Shown here in pieces: positions 7,410 to 14,924 of a DNA stretch of 23,257 nucleotides (position 1 is its first letter; the number at the start of each line of letters is the position of its first letter). The notes beneath the pieces are model-generated. The model was not told the DNA's origin. It worked only from the letters and a program-made list of their open reading frames with translations, and ran no database searches. A program made the position numbers and the translations under genes. The stretch is from CAYTRP01 sp964625145 (GTDB lineage: Bacteria; Sumerlaeota; Sumerlaeia; SLMS01; JAHLLQ01), in NCBI GenBank assembly GCA_964625145.1, contig CAZVAQ010000045.1:1-23257 (forward strand), in the 5' to 3' direction.

Positions 7410-8441
7410 TCAGGCGGTGTTCTTGTCGTTCAACACCACGCCAAGGCCTGGGGCATCGGAGACGCTCAGCAGGCCATCGTCGCTCAGGATTTGCGGGGTG
7501 ACCGGATTGTTGGAGGTCAGCGCCTCGGTGTCGAGATCCCAACACACGCCCGCGTTGCCGATGTGTGTTGCCGCGGAGATGGCGATGCCGCTTTCGATCA
7601 TGCAGCCAAACATGATCTGCCAACCCACGGCGCGCGCGAAGCCGATCATCTGGCGCGCTTCCCACAAGCCGCCGCACTTCATCAGCTTGATGTTGATGCC
7701 ATCGACCTTGCCAAGCAGCGCGGGCAGTGAGCGCGCATCCTGGCAATCCTCGTCGGCGATGATGGGCAACGGCGAGTTCTTGTGCAGCTTGCCCAGTTCC
7801 TCGTAGTTGCCGATGGCCAGCGGCGCCTCGATGAACTCGATCCCCAGGTCAGCGGCCACCTTGATGCACTTCACGGCGTCGTCGTACGTCCAACCCGCGT
7901 TTGCGTCCACTCGGATGACCTTGTTGGGGGCGGCTTCGCGAATCAGCTTCAACGTCTTGATGTCCGTGTCCGCATCGCGGCCGAGCTTGATCTTCAGGTT
8001 CCGGTACTTGGCAGCTTCGTGCGTCTTCGCGACCATCTTCTCATCGGTGTCGATGCCGATGGTGAAGGACGAAGCCAGCCCGCGCGGTTGCGGATAGCCG
8101 AGCAGGCGATAGACCGGAATGCCGAGCTCCTTGCCAATGCGATCATGCAGGGCGATGTCGAACGCGCAGCGCGCGCTGGAGCAGTTCGGCGCGATCTCCC
8201 GCGCGCGGCGGGCGTGCAGGTCCAGGTCGAACAGGTTCGATTCGGTCACGCCCTCGACCATCTTCGCGACCAGGGGCATGGCCATCTCCACGGTCTCGTT
8301 GTGGTAGCGGACCGGCGCGCCTTCACCAATGCCACCTCCCTCCAACTCCACAAAGAAGACGTGCGAGACCGTCGAAGTACCGCGCGAAATCCCGAACGGA
8401 TGACGAAGCTTGAGATCAAAGGGGCGGATGTCAGCGCGCAT
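7410..8441 (-). CDS. Dipeptide epimerase (L-Ala-D/L-Glu epimerase type), enolase superfamily
   Basis: A 343-residue cytoplasmic enzyme of the muconate-lactonizing subgroup. Catalytic set in order: Lys150-x-Lys152 (LKIKLG), metal ligands Asp179 (VDANAGW), Glu205 (IEAPL) and Asp230 (IADED), and general base Lys252 (NIKLMKCGG). The Asp302-x-Asp304 motif (WDLDTEAL) is characteristic of dipeptide epimerases, where it binds the substrate amino group. L-Ala-D/L-Glu epimerases recycle murein peptides, which is the likely role, although other dipeptide specificities exist in this family. The start at 8441 was chosen over the upstream ATG at 8483 because GGAGAGG lies 9 nt before it and MRADIRPF matches the family N-terminus. 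No peptidoglycan-recycling partner is adjacent; an M14 peptidase is 11 kb away. It is monocistronic as far as visible. Confidence 0.88.
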   Translation of the reverse strand: MRADIRPFDLKLRHPFGISRGTSTVSHVFFVELEGGGIGEGAPVRYHNETVEMAMPLVAKMVEGVTESNLFDLDLHARRAREIAPNCSSARCAFDIALHDRIGKELGIPVYRLLGYPQPRGLASSFTIGIDTDEKMVAKTHEAAKYRNLKIKLGRDADTDIKTLKLIREAAPNKVIRVDANAGWTYDDAVKCIKVAADLGIEFIEAPLAIGNYEELGKLHKNSPLPIIADEDCQDARSLPALLGKVDGINIKLMKCGGLWEARQMIGFARAVGWQIMFGCMIESGIAISAATHIGNAGVCWDLDTEALTSNNPVTPQILSDDGLLSVSDAPGLGVVLNDKNTA

Positions 8442-8450
8442 GGCGGGAAA

Positions 8451-8457
8451 CCTCTCC
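8451..8457 (-). promoter_or_regulatory. Ribosome binding site deciding the epimerase start
   Basis: GGAGAGG on the minus strand, 9 nt before ATG 8441. It lies inside the longer frame that would begin at 8483, which argues for the shorter protein. Confidence 0.7.
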
Positions 8458-8537
8458 AGAGTATTGGAATTGAATGCGCGCAATGATCACAGCGCGCCGA
8501 CAGGGGGGGAAAGAGGAACAGTGTGCGCATCGGCATG

Positions 8538-8570
8538 AAAAACGCCCGGAACCTTTGCGGGGTTCCGGGC
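8538..8570 (-). terminator. Rho-independent terminator of rplS
   Basis: On the minus strand GCCCGGAACC, a 7-nt loop, then GGTTCCGGGC form a perfect 10-bp stem followed by GTTTTTC. It starts about 35 nt after the bL19 stop and is the strongest terminator in the window. Confidence 0.93.
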
Positions 8571-8605
8571 GGGCAAAGTTGCAACTGGCCAAGCGAAGCG
8601 ACGGC

Positions 8606-9064
8606 CTAGGAGTTCGCCTCGGGCGCATTGGCTTCGGCTGCTGCTGCCTGGGCGGCGTTGGCTTCGGCAGCGGCGGCCTGTCCAGCCTCGACGGCGGCGC
8701 GGTTGATCGCTTCGATGTCCACGCGCTTCTCGGCCAGGCGGGCCTTCTTGCCGCGCAGCTCGCGCAGATAGTACAGCTTGGCGCGGCGGACCTTGCCACG
8801 GCGCAGGACCTTGATCTCCTCGATGCGCGGGCTGTGCAGGGGGAAGACACGCTCGATGCCGACGTTGAAGGAAACGCGGCGCACGGTGAACGTCTCCGAG
8901 ATCCCCGAACCGCGGCGGGCGATGACGACGCCCTCGAAGTTCTGGATGCGCTCCTTGTTGCCTTCGATGATGCGAACCGCGACACGGACGGTGTCGCCGG
9001 GGCGGAAGTCCGGGCGGTCGGCGCGGAGCTGCTCCTTCTGGACTTCTTGGACGAGGGGATGCAT
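8606..9064 (-). CDS. rplS: 50S ribosomal protein bL19 with Ala-rich tail
   Basis: 152 residues. Residues 1-116 are a clear bL19: FRPGDTVRVAVRIIEGNKER, FEGVVIARRGSG, ETFTVRRVSFNVGIERVFPLHSP, and KVRRAKLYYLRELRGKKARLAEKR written as two adjoining conserved blocks. bL19 sits at the interface of the 30S and 50S subunits. Most bL19 proteins end near residue 115-120. Here a tail of about 35 residues follows, rich in Ala, Glu and Asn, with AAAAEANA occurring twice. The start at 9064 is supported by AGGAG (9074-9078 on the plus strand). The usual rpsP-rimM-trmD neighbours are absent, and the gene stands alone with its own terminator and a long GC-rich leader. Confidence 0.95.
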   Translation of the reverse strand: MHPLVQEVQKEQLRADRPDFRPGDTVRVAVRIIEGNKERIQNFEGVVIARRGSGISETFTVRRVSFNVGIERVFPLHSPRIEEIKVLRRGKVRRAKLYYLRELRGKKARLAEKRVDIEAINRAAVEAGQAAAAEANAAQAAAAEANAPEANS

Positions 9065-9412
9065 GGGAGGGGACTCCTGAAAATGTAAGGGCCGGGTGCC
9101 CATCGTGAGAGCCAACCGGGACCGGCTTGCTTGGCCGGTGGATCGTACCTGAACCCCGCCGGTCCGGGGGTCCGGCCGGCAAAGGGCGCCCATTGGGAGG
9201 ACTGGGGGGGAGCAGATCAAGGGAAAAAGCCACCCCCCGGTCCAGGCATTTTGTGTCTGGTGGGTGCTTTCCGTTGACACTCGGAGCCGGTGATTTCGAC
9301 GATCCCACCCCCGCGAGGGGCCGGGCGGCATTCTCCGCCCTGTCGGGGGTTGTCATGTGCCCTCACCAGTCAAAGATGGGATACCATTGTGCCTATTGAG
9401 CTTTCGTCGTCC
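9065..9412. other. Divergent rplS/yajC intergenic region with small hairpins
   Basis: 348 bp without a convincing gene. It must hold the promoters for rplS (minus) and yajC (plus), but I see no strong -35/-10 pair. GC-rich inverted repeats lie on the rplS side: ACCGGC (9121-9126) with GCCGGT (9134-9139), and an imperfect GCCGG/CCGGC hairpin around 9158-9180. Ribosomal-protein leaders often fold for autoregulation, so this could be an rplS leader, but the evidence is thin. Confidence 0.35.
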
Positions 9413-9775
9413 ATGCCGGGTGTGCTGACCATATTGGGCGCGGCGGGTGACGCGGGAAGCGGGAGCTTCTTTGGCCCCGAGACCTTGGCCTTCATCGGCA
9501 TCGTCTTCTTCGCCTTCTATTTCTTGATCCTGCGCCCGCAAAGGCAGGAGCAGCGCAAGCGCGAGGAAGCGATCAACCAGCTCGCCAAGGGCGACAAGGT
9601 CGTGACCGCTGGCGGGATTCATGGCGTGCTGGCCAACGTCTCCGGGAAGGATACCGTGGAGGTGGAAGTCGCCAAGAATGTGCGGCTGACCTTCAATCGC
9701 ACCTCCATTTCCGTCGTGGAGAGTGCCAAGGCCGCGAAGGAGAAGGAAAAAGAAACAGAGACGAAGAAGAGCTGA
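9413..9775 (+). CDS. yajC: Sec translocase accessory subunit YajC
   Basis: 120 residues from ATG 9413. A short Gly-rich N-terminus leads to one membrane segment (about 25-40, FIGIVFFAFYFLILRP). Then comes the family signature RPQRQEQRKREE, followed by the small cytoplasmic barrel with GDKVVTAGGIHGVL and VEVAKNVRLTFNRTSI, and a charged Lys/Glu tail. YajC binds SecDF in the inner membrane and modulates SecYEG-dependent export, consistent with secDF 90 bp downstream. A GTG at 9389 in the same frame would add eight residues (MPIELSSS). Neither start has a clear Shine-Dalgarno, so the start is uncertain. Confidence 0.93.
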   Translation: MPGVLTILGAAGDAGSGSFFGPETLAFIGIVFFAFYFLILRPQRQEQRKREEAINQLAKGDKVVTAGGIHGVLANVSGKDTVEVEVAKNVRLTFNRTSISVVESAKAAKEKEKETETKKS

Positions 9776-9865
9776 GTCGCTCATTCTCGGCACTCGAAAC
9801 TTTCCGGGGCGACGCGGGCCCCAAGACAAGTGTGACCGCGCAATTCCAAGCTACCTGGTCCATCC

Positions 9866-12610
9866 ATGAACAACATCTTTAGTGGGCGCCTTATCTTCGT
9901 CATCGTCGTGACAGTCCTGTCGCTGTTCCTGACTTGGCCGACGGCGCAGTACTTCGCCTTGCTCGGGACGATGTCCACGCCCCCGACCCCGGAGCAGGAG
10001 CAGCGCAAGCTGGAGATGCTCAAGGGCCGCAGCATGATCAAGCTGGGCTTGGACCTGCAGGGCGGCGCCGACATGCTGCTGGAGGTCAACACCAGCGCCC
10101 TGACCCGCCGCGCCATGCAGCGCGCCCAGGAGAGCCTGCGCCGCGAGTTCTCCCGCGAGGACATCTCCGCACAGATCGCCTACAACGAAGACACCAACGT
10201 CATCACCGTCCAGCTCGACAATCCGACGGAGGATTCGCGCATCGCCGCGGACATTCTCAGCGATACCGAGTTTCGCGAGACGCTGACTCCCGACGACCTC
10301 AACAATCTCGCCACCGGCATCCTGACCCTGAGGCCGAGAGAGGAGCGCGCCCTGGAGGATCGTCAGGCCGCCGTCGAGGCTGCACTGCGCACGGTCCGCC
10401 GCCGCGTTGATGAGTTCGGACTGACGCAGCCGAACGTGGCCCTGCAGCCCCCAAACCGCATTCGCGTGCAGATCCCCGGCGAGACCGACACGGGCCGCAT
10501 AGCTGATAACCTGCGCCGCGCCGCGAACCTCGAATTCCGCATGCTCCACCCGGATCACGATTCCCTCGTGCGCCAGTTCATCAAGCCTGGCACCGAAGTC
10601 TACGGCACGGGCGTCATCAAGGACGAGTTCCTGGAGAAGTGGGTCGATGAAGTCACCGGCGAGGAACGCAGCCGGATTGTTGACAACGTACCGGGCGTCC
10701 CCGCGGGGTACCGCTTGTTCTTGGGCACCGAGCGCCGCACCAGCGCGGCCGGACAGGTGCAGGAGGCCCGCAACCTTGTCTACATCCTGCGCGATGCTCC
10801 CGATGTGACAGGCGAGAACCTGCGCCGCGCCGTCCAAATCGTCGACCCGGGCAACTTCGAGGCCGAAAGCCCCCACATGGTCAGCCTTGAGTTTGACCTG
10901 ATCGGAACCGAGCGTTTCGCGGAGATCACCACTGACAACGTGGGCGGGCGATTCGCCATCATGCTCGACGGGATTGTGTTCAGCGCCCCCGTCATCAACG
11001 AACCGATTTTGTACGGCCGCGCGCAAATCTCGGGCAGCTTCACGCAGGAAGAAGCGCGCGACCTGTCCCTGGTGCTCAAGGCCGGCGCACTCCCCGCGCC
11101 GCTGGAAATCGTCGAGCAGAACACCATCGGAGCCAGTCTGGGCGAGGATTCGGTCAAGGCGTCCGGCTATGCGCTGATGCTGGCGGGTATCCTGCTCACC
11201 ATTTTCATGATCTTTGTGTATCGAACAGCGGGTGTCATGGCGATCCTGGCCATGATGCTCAACGTGTTGCTCATCATGGCAATCCTGTCCATGATGGATG
11301 CGACGCTGACGCTCTCGGGCATCGGCGGTATCCTGCTCACCATGGGCATGGCCGTGGACGCCAACGTGCTGATCTATGAACGATTGCGAGAGGAACTCGC
11401 CCTCGGCAAGCCGATCAAGGCCGCCATTTCCACCGCCTTCGACAAGGCGTTCTCGGTCATCGTCGACTCGAACATCACATCGCTGCTCCCCGCCCTTGTG
11501 TTGGTTCTGTTCGAAGTGGTCGACGGATCGGTCCGCGGCTTCTGGGTGGCCTTGGCGATCGGTCTGATCGCGAACATCTACACGGGCCTCACGGTGACCC
11601 GCGCGCTCGTCGAGACATGGGTGACAAAGTACAAGAACATCAGCCTTGGCAACTTCCGGCCGTTCACTCACTCGAACATCGACTTCGTGAAGCCCAAGCG
11701 CGTCACGGTCGGCATCTCGGCCGCACTGATGATCGTGGCGATCGTCTTCATGGGCTTCAACGGCGTGAATCCGGGCATCGACTTCACGGGCGGCGTGCTC
11801 AAGACGGTCCGCGTCAGCGATGAATCGATCACCCGCGCGGATCTGGCAAGCGCCCTTGCGGGGAATGAGGAAGTCAGCGATGCACGCGTCGTGCAGATCG
11901 TCAGCGACACCTCGCTGTTCCAGATCACCGCGGCCAGCCATGGCTCGGACATGTCCGCCGCGGAGACGCAGGACCTCGTTGCCGGATTGCTGAAGGAATC
12001 ATTTGGCGACAGGGTCACCATCGAATCAAGCCAGAGCATCGATCCCGCAGTCGGCAAGGAGTTCCAGGTCACCGCCTTCTGGACGCTGTTCGTCGCGTCG
12101 CTCATCATTTTGGCGTACATCGCCTTGCGGTTCGAGTGGGCCTTCGGCGCCGCGGCGGTTGTGGCTCTCATGCACGACCTCATCTTGTCGCTCGGACTCT
12201 TCCTGTTCATGGGGCGCAGCATGACGCTCGACATCGCATCGGCGCTGCTGATCACGCTCGGTTACTCGGTAAACAACACCATCGTCATCTTTGACCGCAT
12301 CCGCGAGAATCGCGAGGAGATGCATGGCCGAAGCATGAACGACATCGTGAACACGTCGGTGAACCAGACGCTGACCCGTACGTTGTTCACCTCTGCCACG
12401 ACGGCGCTGGCGGTCCTTTGCATGCTGTTCTTCGGCGGCGCGGGGCTGAACGACTTCGCCCTGATCCTGATGTTTGGCCTCATCTTTGGCACGTATTCGT
12501 CGATCTTCGTCTCGTCGGCGCTGGTGAACATCTACTTCACCCACCGCGAGAAGAAGGAAGGCCTGGAGAACGTCCACGCGCGTACGAAGACCGTGAAGAT
12601 CGGTGCCTGA
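9866..12610 (+). CDS. secDF: SecDF fusion, export-driving membrane protein
   Basis: 914 residues joining SecD (about 1-600) and SecF (about 610-914). This RND-superfamily protein uses proton motive force to pull preproteins through SecYEG. SecD part: TM1 at about 7-30, LGLDLQGG at 60-67, a large periplasmic P1 domain, and the TM4 motif GMAVDANVLIYERLREE with Asp498. SecF part: GIDFTGG at 637-643, GYSVNNTIVIFDRIREN at about 799-815, and QTLTRTLFTSATT with Arg838. The usual SecF motif is S-x-N-D-T; here the Asp is Asn804. Natural SecD-SecF fusions are known in Bacillus and other phyla, so the fusion itself is not an error. It lies 90 bp after yajC, the classic order, and ends 64 bp before ilvC. 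Confidence 0.96.
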   Translation: MNNIFSGRLIFVIVVTVLSLFLTWPTAQYFALLGTMSTPPTPEQEQRKLEMLKGRSMIKLGLDLQGGADMLLEVNTSALTRRAMQRAQESLRREFSREDISAQIAYNEDTNVITVQLDNPTEDSRIAADILSDTEFRETLTPDDLNNLATGILTLRPREERALEDRQAAVEAALRTVRRRVDEFGLTQPNVALQPPNRIRVQIPGETDTGRIADNLRRAANLEFRMLHPDHDSLVRQFIKPGTEVYGTGVIKDEFLEKWVDEVTGEERSRIVDNVPGVPAGYRLFLGTERRTSAAGQVQEARNLVYILRDAPDVTGENLRRAVQIVDPGNFEAESPHMVSLEFDLIGTERFAEITTDNVGGRFAIMLDGIVFSAPVINEPILYGRAQISGSFTQEEARDLSLVLKAGALPAPLEIVEQNTIGASLGEDSVKASGYALMLAGILLTIFMIFVYRTAGVMAILAMMLNVLLIMAILSMMDATLTLSGIGGILLTMGMAVDANVLIYERLREELALGKPIKAAISTAFDKAFSVIVDSNITSLLPALVLVLFEVVDGSVRGFWVALAIGLIANIYTGLTVTRALVETWVTKYKNISLGNFRPFTHSNIDFVKPKRVTVGISAALMIVAIVFMGFNGVNPGIDFTGGVLKTVRVSDESITRADLASALAGNEEVSDARVVQIVSDTSLFQITAASHGSDMSAAETQDLVAGLLKESFGDRVTIESSQSIDPAVGKEFQVTAFWTLFVASLIILAYIALRFEWAFGAAAVVALMHDLILSLGLFLFMGRSMTLDIASALLITLGYSVNNTIVIFDRIRENREEMHGRSMNDIVNTSVNQTLTRTLFTSATTALAVLCMLFFGGAGLNDFALILMFGLIFGTYSSIFVSSALVNIYFTHREKKEGLENVHARTKTVKIGA

Positions 12611-12674
12611 ACCCAAGACTCGTTTGAATCCCGCAGTTTGACCACCCAATCCCGGAGGGAACCATCAGAAGCCC

Positions 12675-13676
12675 ATGAGCAAGCTGACGCTGTACTATGA
12701 CAAGGATTCCAAGCCCGAAGTCCTGAAGGGCAAGACCATCGCCGTGATTGGCTATGGCAGCCAAGGGCACGCCCAGGCGCAGAACATGCGCGACCAGGGC
12801 CTGAAGGTCATCATTGGGCAGCGTCCCGGCGGCCCCAACTACGACCTGGCAAAGGAACACGGCTTTGATGTGTTCTCCGCCGCAGAGGCGGCCGAGAAGG
12901 CCGACGTCATCCAGGTCCTCGTGCCGGACGACAAGATGGGTGCGTTGTACGCCAAGGAGCTCCTCCCGCACCTGAAGGCCGGCAAGGCGCTGGTCTTCAG
13001 CCACGGCTTCAATGTTCACTTCGGCCTGATCTCCCCGCCGAAGGACATCGACGTCTACATGGTCGCGCCCAAGGGCCCCGGCCACCTCGTGCGCTCCGTC
13101 TTCGTTGAAGGCGGCGGCGTCCCCTGTCTCATCGCCGTGCACCAGGATGCCTCCGGCAAGGCTCGTGACCTGGCCATGGCCCACGCCTGTGGCGTTGGCG
13201 GCGGCCGCGCGGGCATCATCGAGACTACCTTCAGGGAAGAGACCGAGACCGACCTGTTCGGCGAGCAGACCATCCTGTGCGGTGCGACCGCCGAGATGAT
13301 CAAGGCCGCGTTCGACACGCTCATCGAGGCGGGCTACGCCCCCGAGATGGCCTACTTCGAGTGTCTCCACGAGACCAAGCTCATCACCGACCTGATCTAT
13401 TCGGGCGGCCTCTCGCAGATGCGCTACTCCATCAGCGACACGGCCGAGTATGGTGACTACACCCGCGGCCCGCGCCTCGTGAACGATGAGACGCGCAAGG
13501 AACTGAAGAAGATCCTCTCCGAGATCCAGAAGGGCGAGTTCGCCCGCGACTGGATGCTGGAGAACTACGCCGGCCGCCCGATGTTCAATGCCACGCGCAA
13601 GCTCAACGCCGAGCATGGCACGGAGAAGATCGGCAAGGAACTGCGCGCCATGATGCCATGGCTGAAGAAGAAGTGA
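12675..13676 (+). CDS. ilvC: Ketol-acid reductoisomerase, class I
   Basis: 333 residues, the usual short (class I) length. It converts acetolactate or acetohydroxybutyrate to the dihydroxy acids of valine, isoleucine and leucine synthesis. The Rossmann motif is GYGSQGHAQAQN (26-37). The knotted C-terminal domain has Asp193 and Glu197 (ETDLFGEQ), Glu229 and Glu233 (FECLHETK) and Ser254, the Mg and substrate ligands; His110 is the conserved active-site His. The cofactor loop reads GQRPGGPNYD (48-57): the Arg of NADPH enzymes is kept, but the phosphate-binding serines are Gly, Pro or Asn, and an Asp follows. GGAGGG lies about 15 nt upstream, rather far. No ilvB, ilvN or leu genes are adjacent. 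Heptad repeats and a terminator follow the stop. Confidence 0.97.
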   Translation: MSKLTLYYDKDSKPEVLKGKTIAVIGYGSQGHAQAQNMRDQGLKVIIGQRPGGPNYDLAKEHGFDVFSAAEAAEKADVIQVLVPDDKMGALYAKELLPHLKAGKALVFSHGFNVHFGLISPPKDIDVYMVAPKGPGHLVRSVFVEGGGVPCLIAVHQDASGKARDLAMAHACGVGGGRAGIIETTFREETETDLFGEQTILCGATAEMIKAAFDTLIEAGYAPEMAYFECLHETKLITDLIYSGGLSQMRYSISDTAEYGDYTRGPRLVNDETRKELKKILSEIQKGEFARDWMLENYAGRPMFNATRKLNAEHGTEKIGKELRAMMPWLKKK

Positions 13677-13688
13677 TGCACCTGCTCG

Positions 13689-13709
13689 GCTGAAAGCTGA
13701 AGGATGTAT
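13689..13709. repeat. Short heptad array after ilvC
   Basis: Units GCTGAAA, GCTGAAG and GATGTAT in 7-bp phase, 12 nt after the ilvC stop and directly before the terminator stem. This is a degenerate member of the AAGGATG family. Confidence 0.5.
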
Positions 13710-13752
13710 GGGCGGCGGGGTCGGATGACGGCTTCGCCGCCCGTTTCTTTTT
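13710..13752 (+). terminator. Rho-independent terminator of ilvC
   Basis: GGGCGGCG (13710-13717) and CGCCGCCC (13735-13742) form a perfect 8-bp stem with a 17-nt loop, followed by GTTTCTTTTT. It ends immediately before the Shine-Dalgarno of the next gene. Confidence 0.88.
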
Positions 13753-13763
13753 GAGGGCAGCGA

Positions 13764-14924
13764 ATGTTCGTCGGGATCATGACATTCGGCTCGGACGACC
13801 TGCAGGGCGGGCTGGGCCGCTATGCCCACTGCCTTCTGCATGCGATGGCGGAGGTGGCGCCAAAGGATTGGAAGTTCGAGGCGATGGTGCGCGGCAAGGC
13901 GGAACGATCGCTGGTGCCGAGACACCGCCATTGGCGCGCATGGCGGTCGCCTGCCTGCGTGTATGGCGACGTGCGGAGTATCCTCTGGCACCAGACGGTA
14001 CTGCCCGCCTTCCTGGGCAAGCGGCGGTACGATGCCGTGCTGCTGCTTGCCGCCAGCCGCCGCATCCCTTTTCCGCCATTGGTGAAGTTCGCCAGTGGGC
14101 CACCCGTGGTGGGTGTCGTGCACGATCTCGCGGCGCTTCACGTGCCGAACAAGTATGGCTACCTGCGCGATACGTACGCCCTGCGCGTCCTACCCTTCAT
14201 GATGCGTGGGTTGGACCGGATCATCGCCATCAGCGAAAGCACCCGGCGCGATCTACTCAATCACGCTCGCCTGCCGGAGTCGCGGATCGATGTCGTCCCG
14301 CTGGGGTTGGATTCAGCGCTCTTCTCTCCCGGTGACCAGGCACGGGCCCGCATGGAACTCTCGCGAAGCCATGGCATTGATGGGCCGTTCCTGTTCTATG
14401 CGGCACGAATGGAACATCCGGGGAAGAATCACCTGCGGCTGATCCGGACCTTTGTGCGAATGCGAAGGCGTCTGGGCATTCCCCATCGGTTGGTGCTGGC
14501 GGGGAAGGAATGCGCGGATGGCCCCATCCGCCAAGCCGTCGCCGAATCGGGCGACGATGTGCAATCGCTGGGCTTTGTCTCCGATCAGACCCTGGTCTCA
14601 CTTTACCGCGCTTCCACGGGAGTTGTCTTCCCGTCACTGTATGAAGGCTTTGGGCTGCCAGTCCTCGAGGCCATGGCTTGTGGTGCCCCTGTGGCCTGTG
14701 CGCGGATCGCGTCGATTCCAGAAGTGGCCGGCGAAGCCGCCATCTACTTCGACCCGAAGGATGAAGAGGACATGGAGCGGGCGATGGAAGCTCTTCTCGA
14801 ACCTGCCAGGACGTCAGAACTTCGTCAGGCGGGCCTTCAGCGCGCACGCTTGTTCAATTGGGAAAGGTCTGCGGAGCGGACGCTCGAGATCCTGGAGGCC
14901 AGCGCTCTCAAGTATCGTCGTTGA
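13764..14924 (+). CDS. Glycosyltransferase family 4 (GT-B fold)
   Basis: 386 residues. The N-terminal domain has the glycine loop GGLGRYA (15-21), VVHDLAALH (118-125) and IAISESTRRDLL, typical of GT4 acceptor-side domains. The C-terminal domain has FYAARMEHPGKN (the donor-site start), LGFVSDQTLVSLYR, and the E-x7-E motif in YEGFGLPVLEAMACG (Glu294 and Glu302), then SIPEVAGEAAIYFDP. It transfers a nucleotide-activated sugar with retention, likely at the cytoplasmic membrane in LPS, capsule or exopolysaccharide synthesis; the specific sugar cannot be read. GAGGG lies about 7 nt before ATG 13764. It follows the ilvC terminator closely, so any promoter overlaps that region or depends on read-through. 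Its 3' end overlaps lepB convergently by 17 bp. Confidence 0.93.
   Translation: MFVGIMTFGSDDLQGGLGRYAHCLLHAMAEVAPKDWKFEAMVRGKAERSLVPRHRHWRAWRSPACVYGDVRSILWHQTVLPAFLGKRRYDAVLLLAASRRIPFPPLVKFASGPPVVGVVHDLAALHVPNKYGYLRDTYALRVLPFMMRGLDRIIAISESTRRDLLNHARLPESRIDVVPLGLDSALFSPGDQARARMELSRSHGIDGPFLFYAARMEHPGKNHLRLIRTFVRMRRRLGIPHRLVLAGKECADGPIRQAVAESGDDVQSLGFVSDQTLVSLYRASTGVVFPSLYEGFGLPVLEAMACGAPVACARIASIPEVAGEAAIYFDPKDEEDMERAMEALLEPARTSELRQAGLQRARLFNWERSAERTLEILEASALKYRR

Noticed and set aside
9851..11941. 696-aa open frame on the minus strand
   Set aside because: Fully antisense to secDF; high-GC third positions keep the opposite frame open. Composition is His/Asp/Arg-rich with no domain.
12537..14141. 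534-aa open frame on the minus strand
   Set aside because: Antisense to ilvC and the GT4 start, spans a good terminator, and has no recognisable domain.
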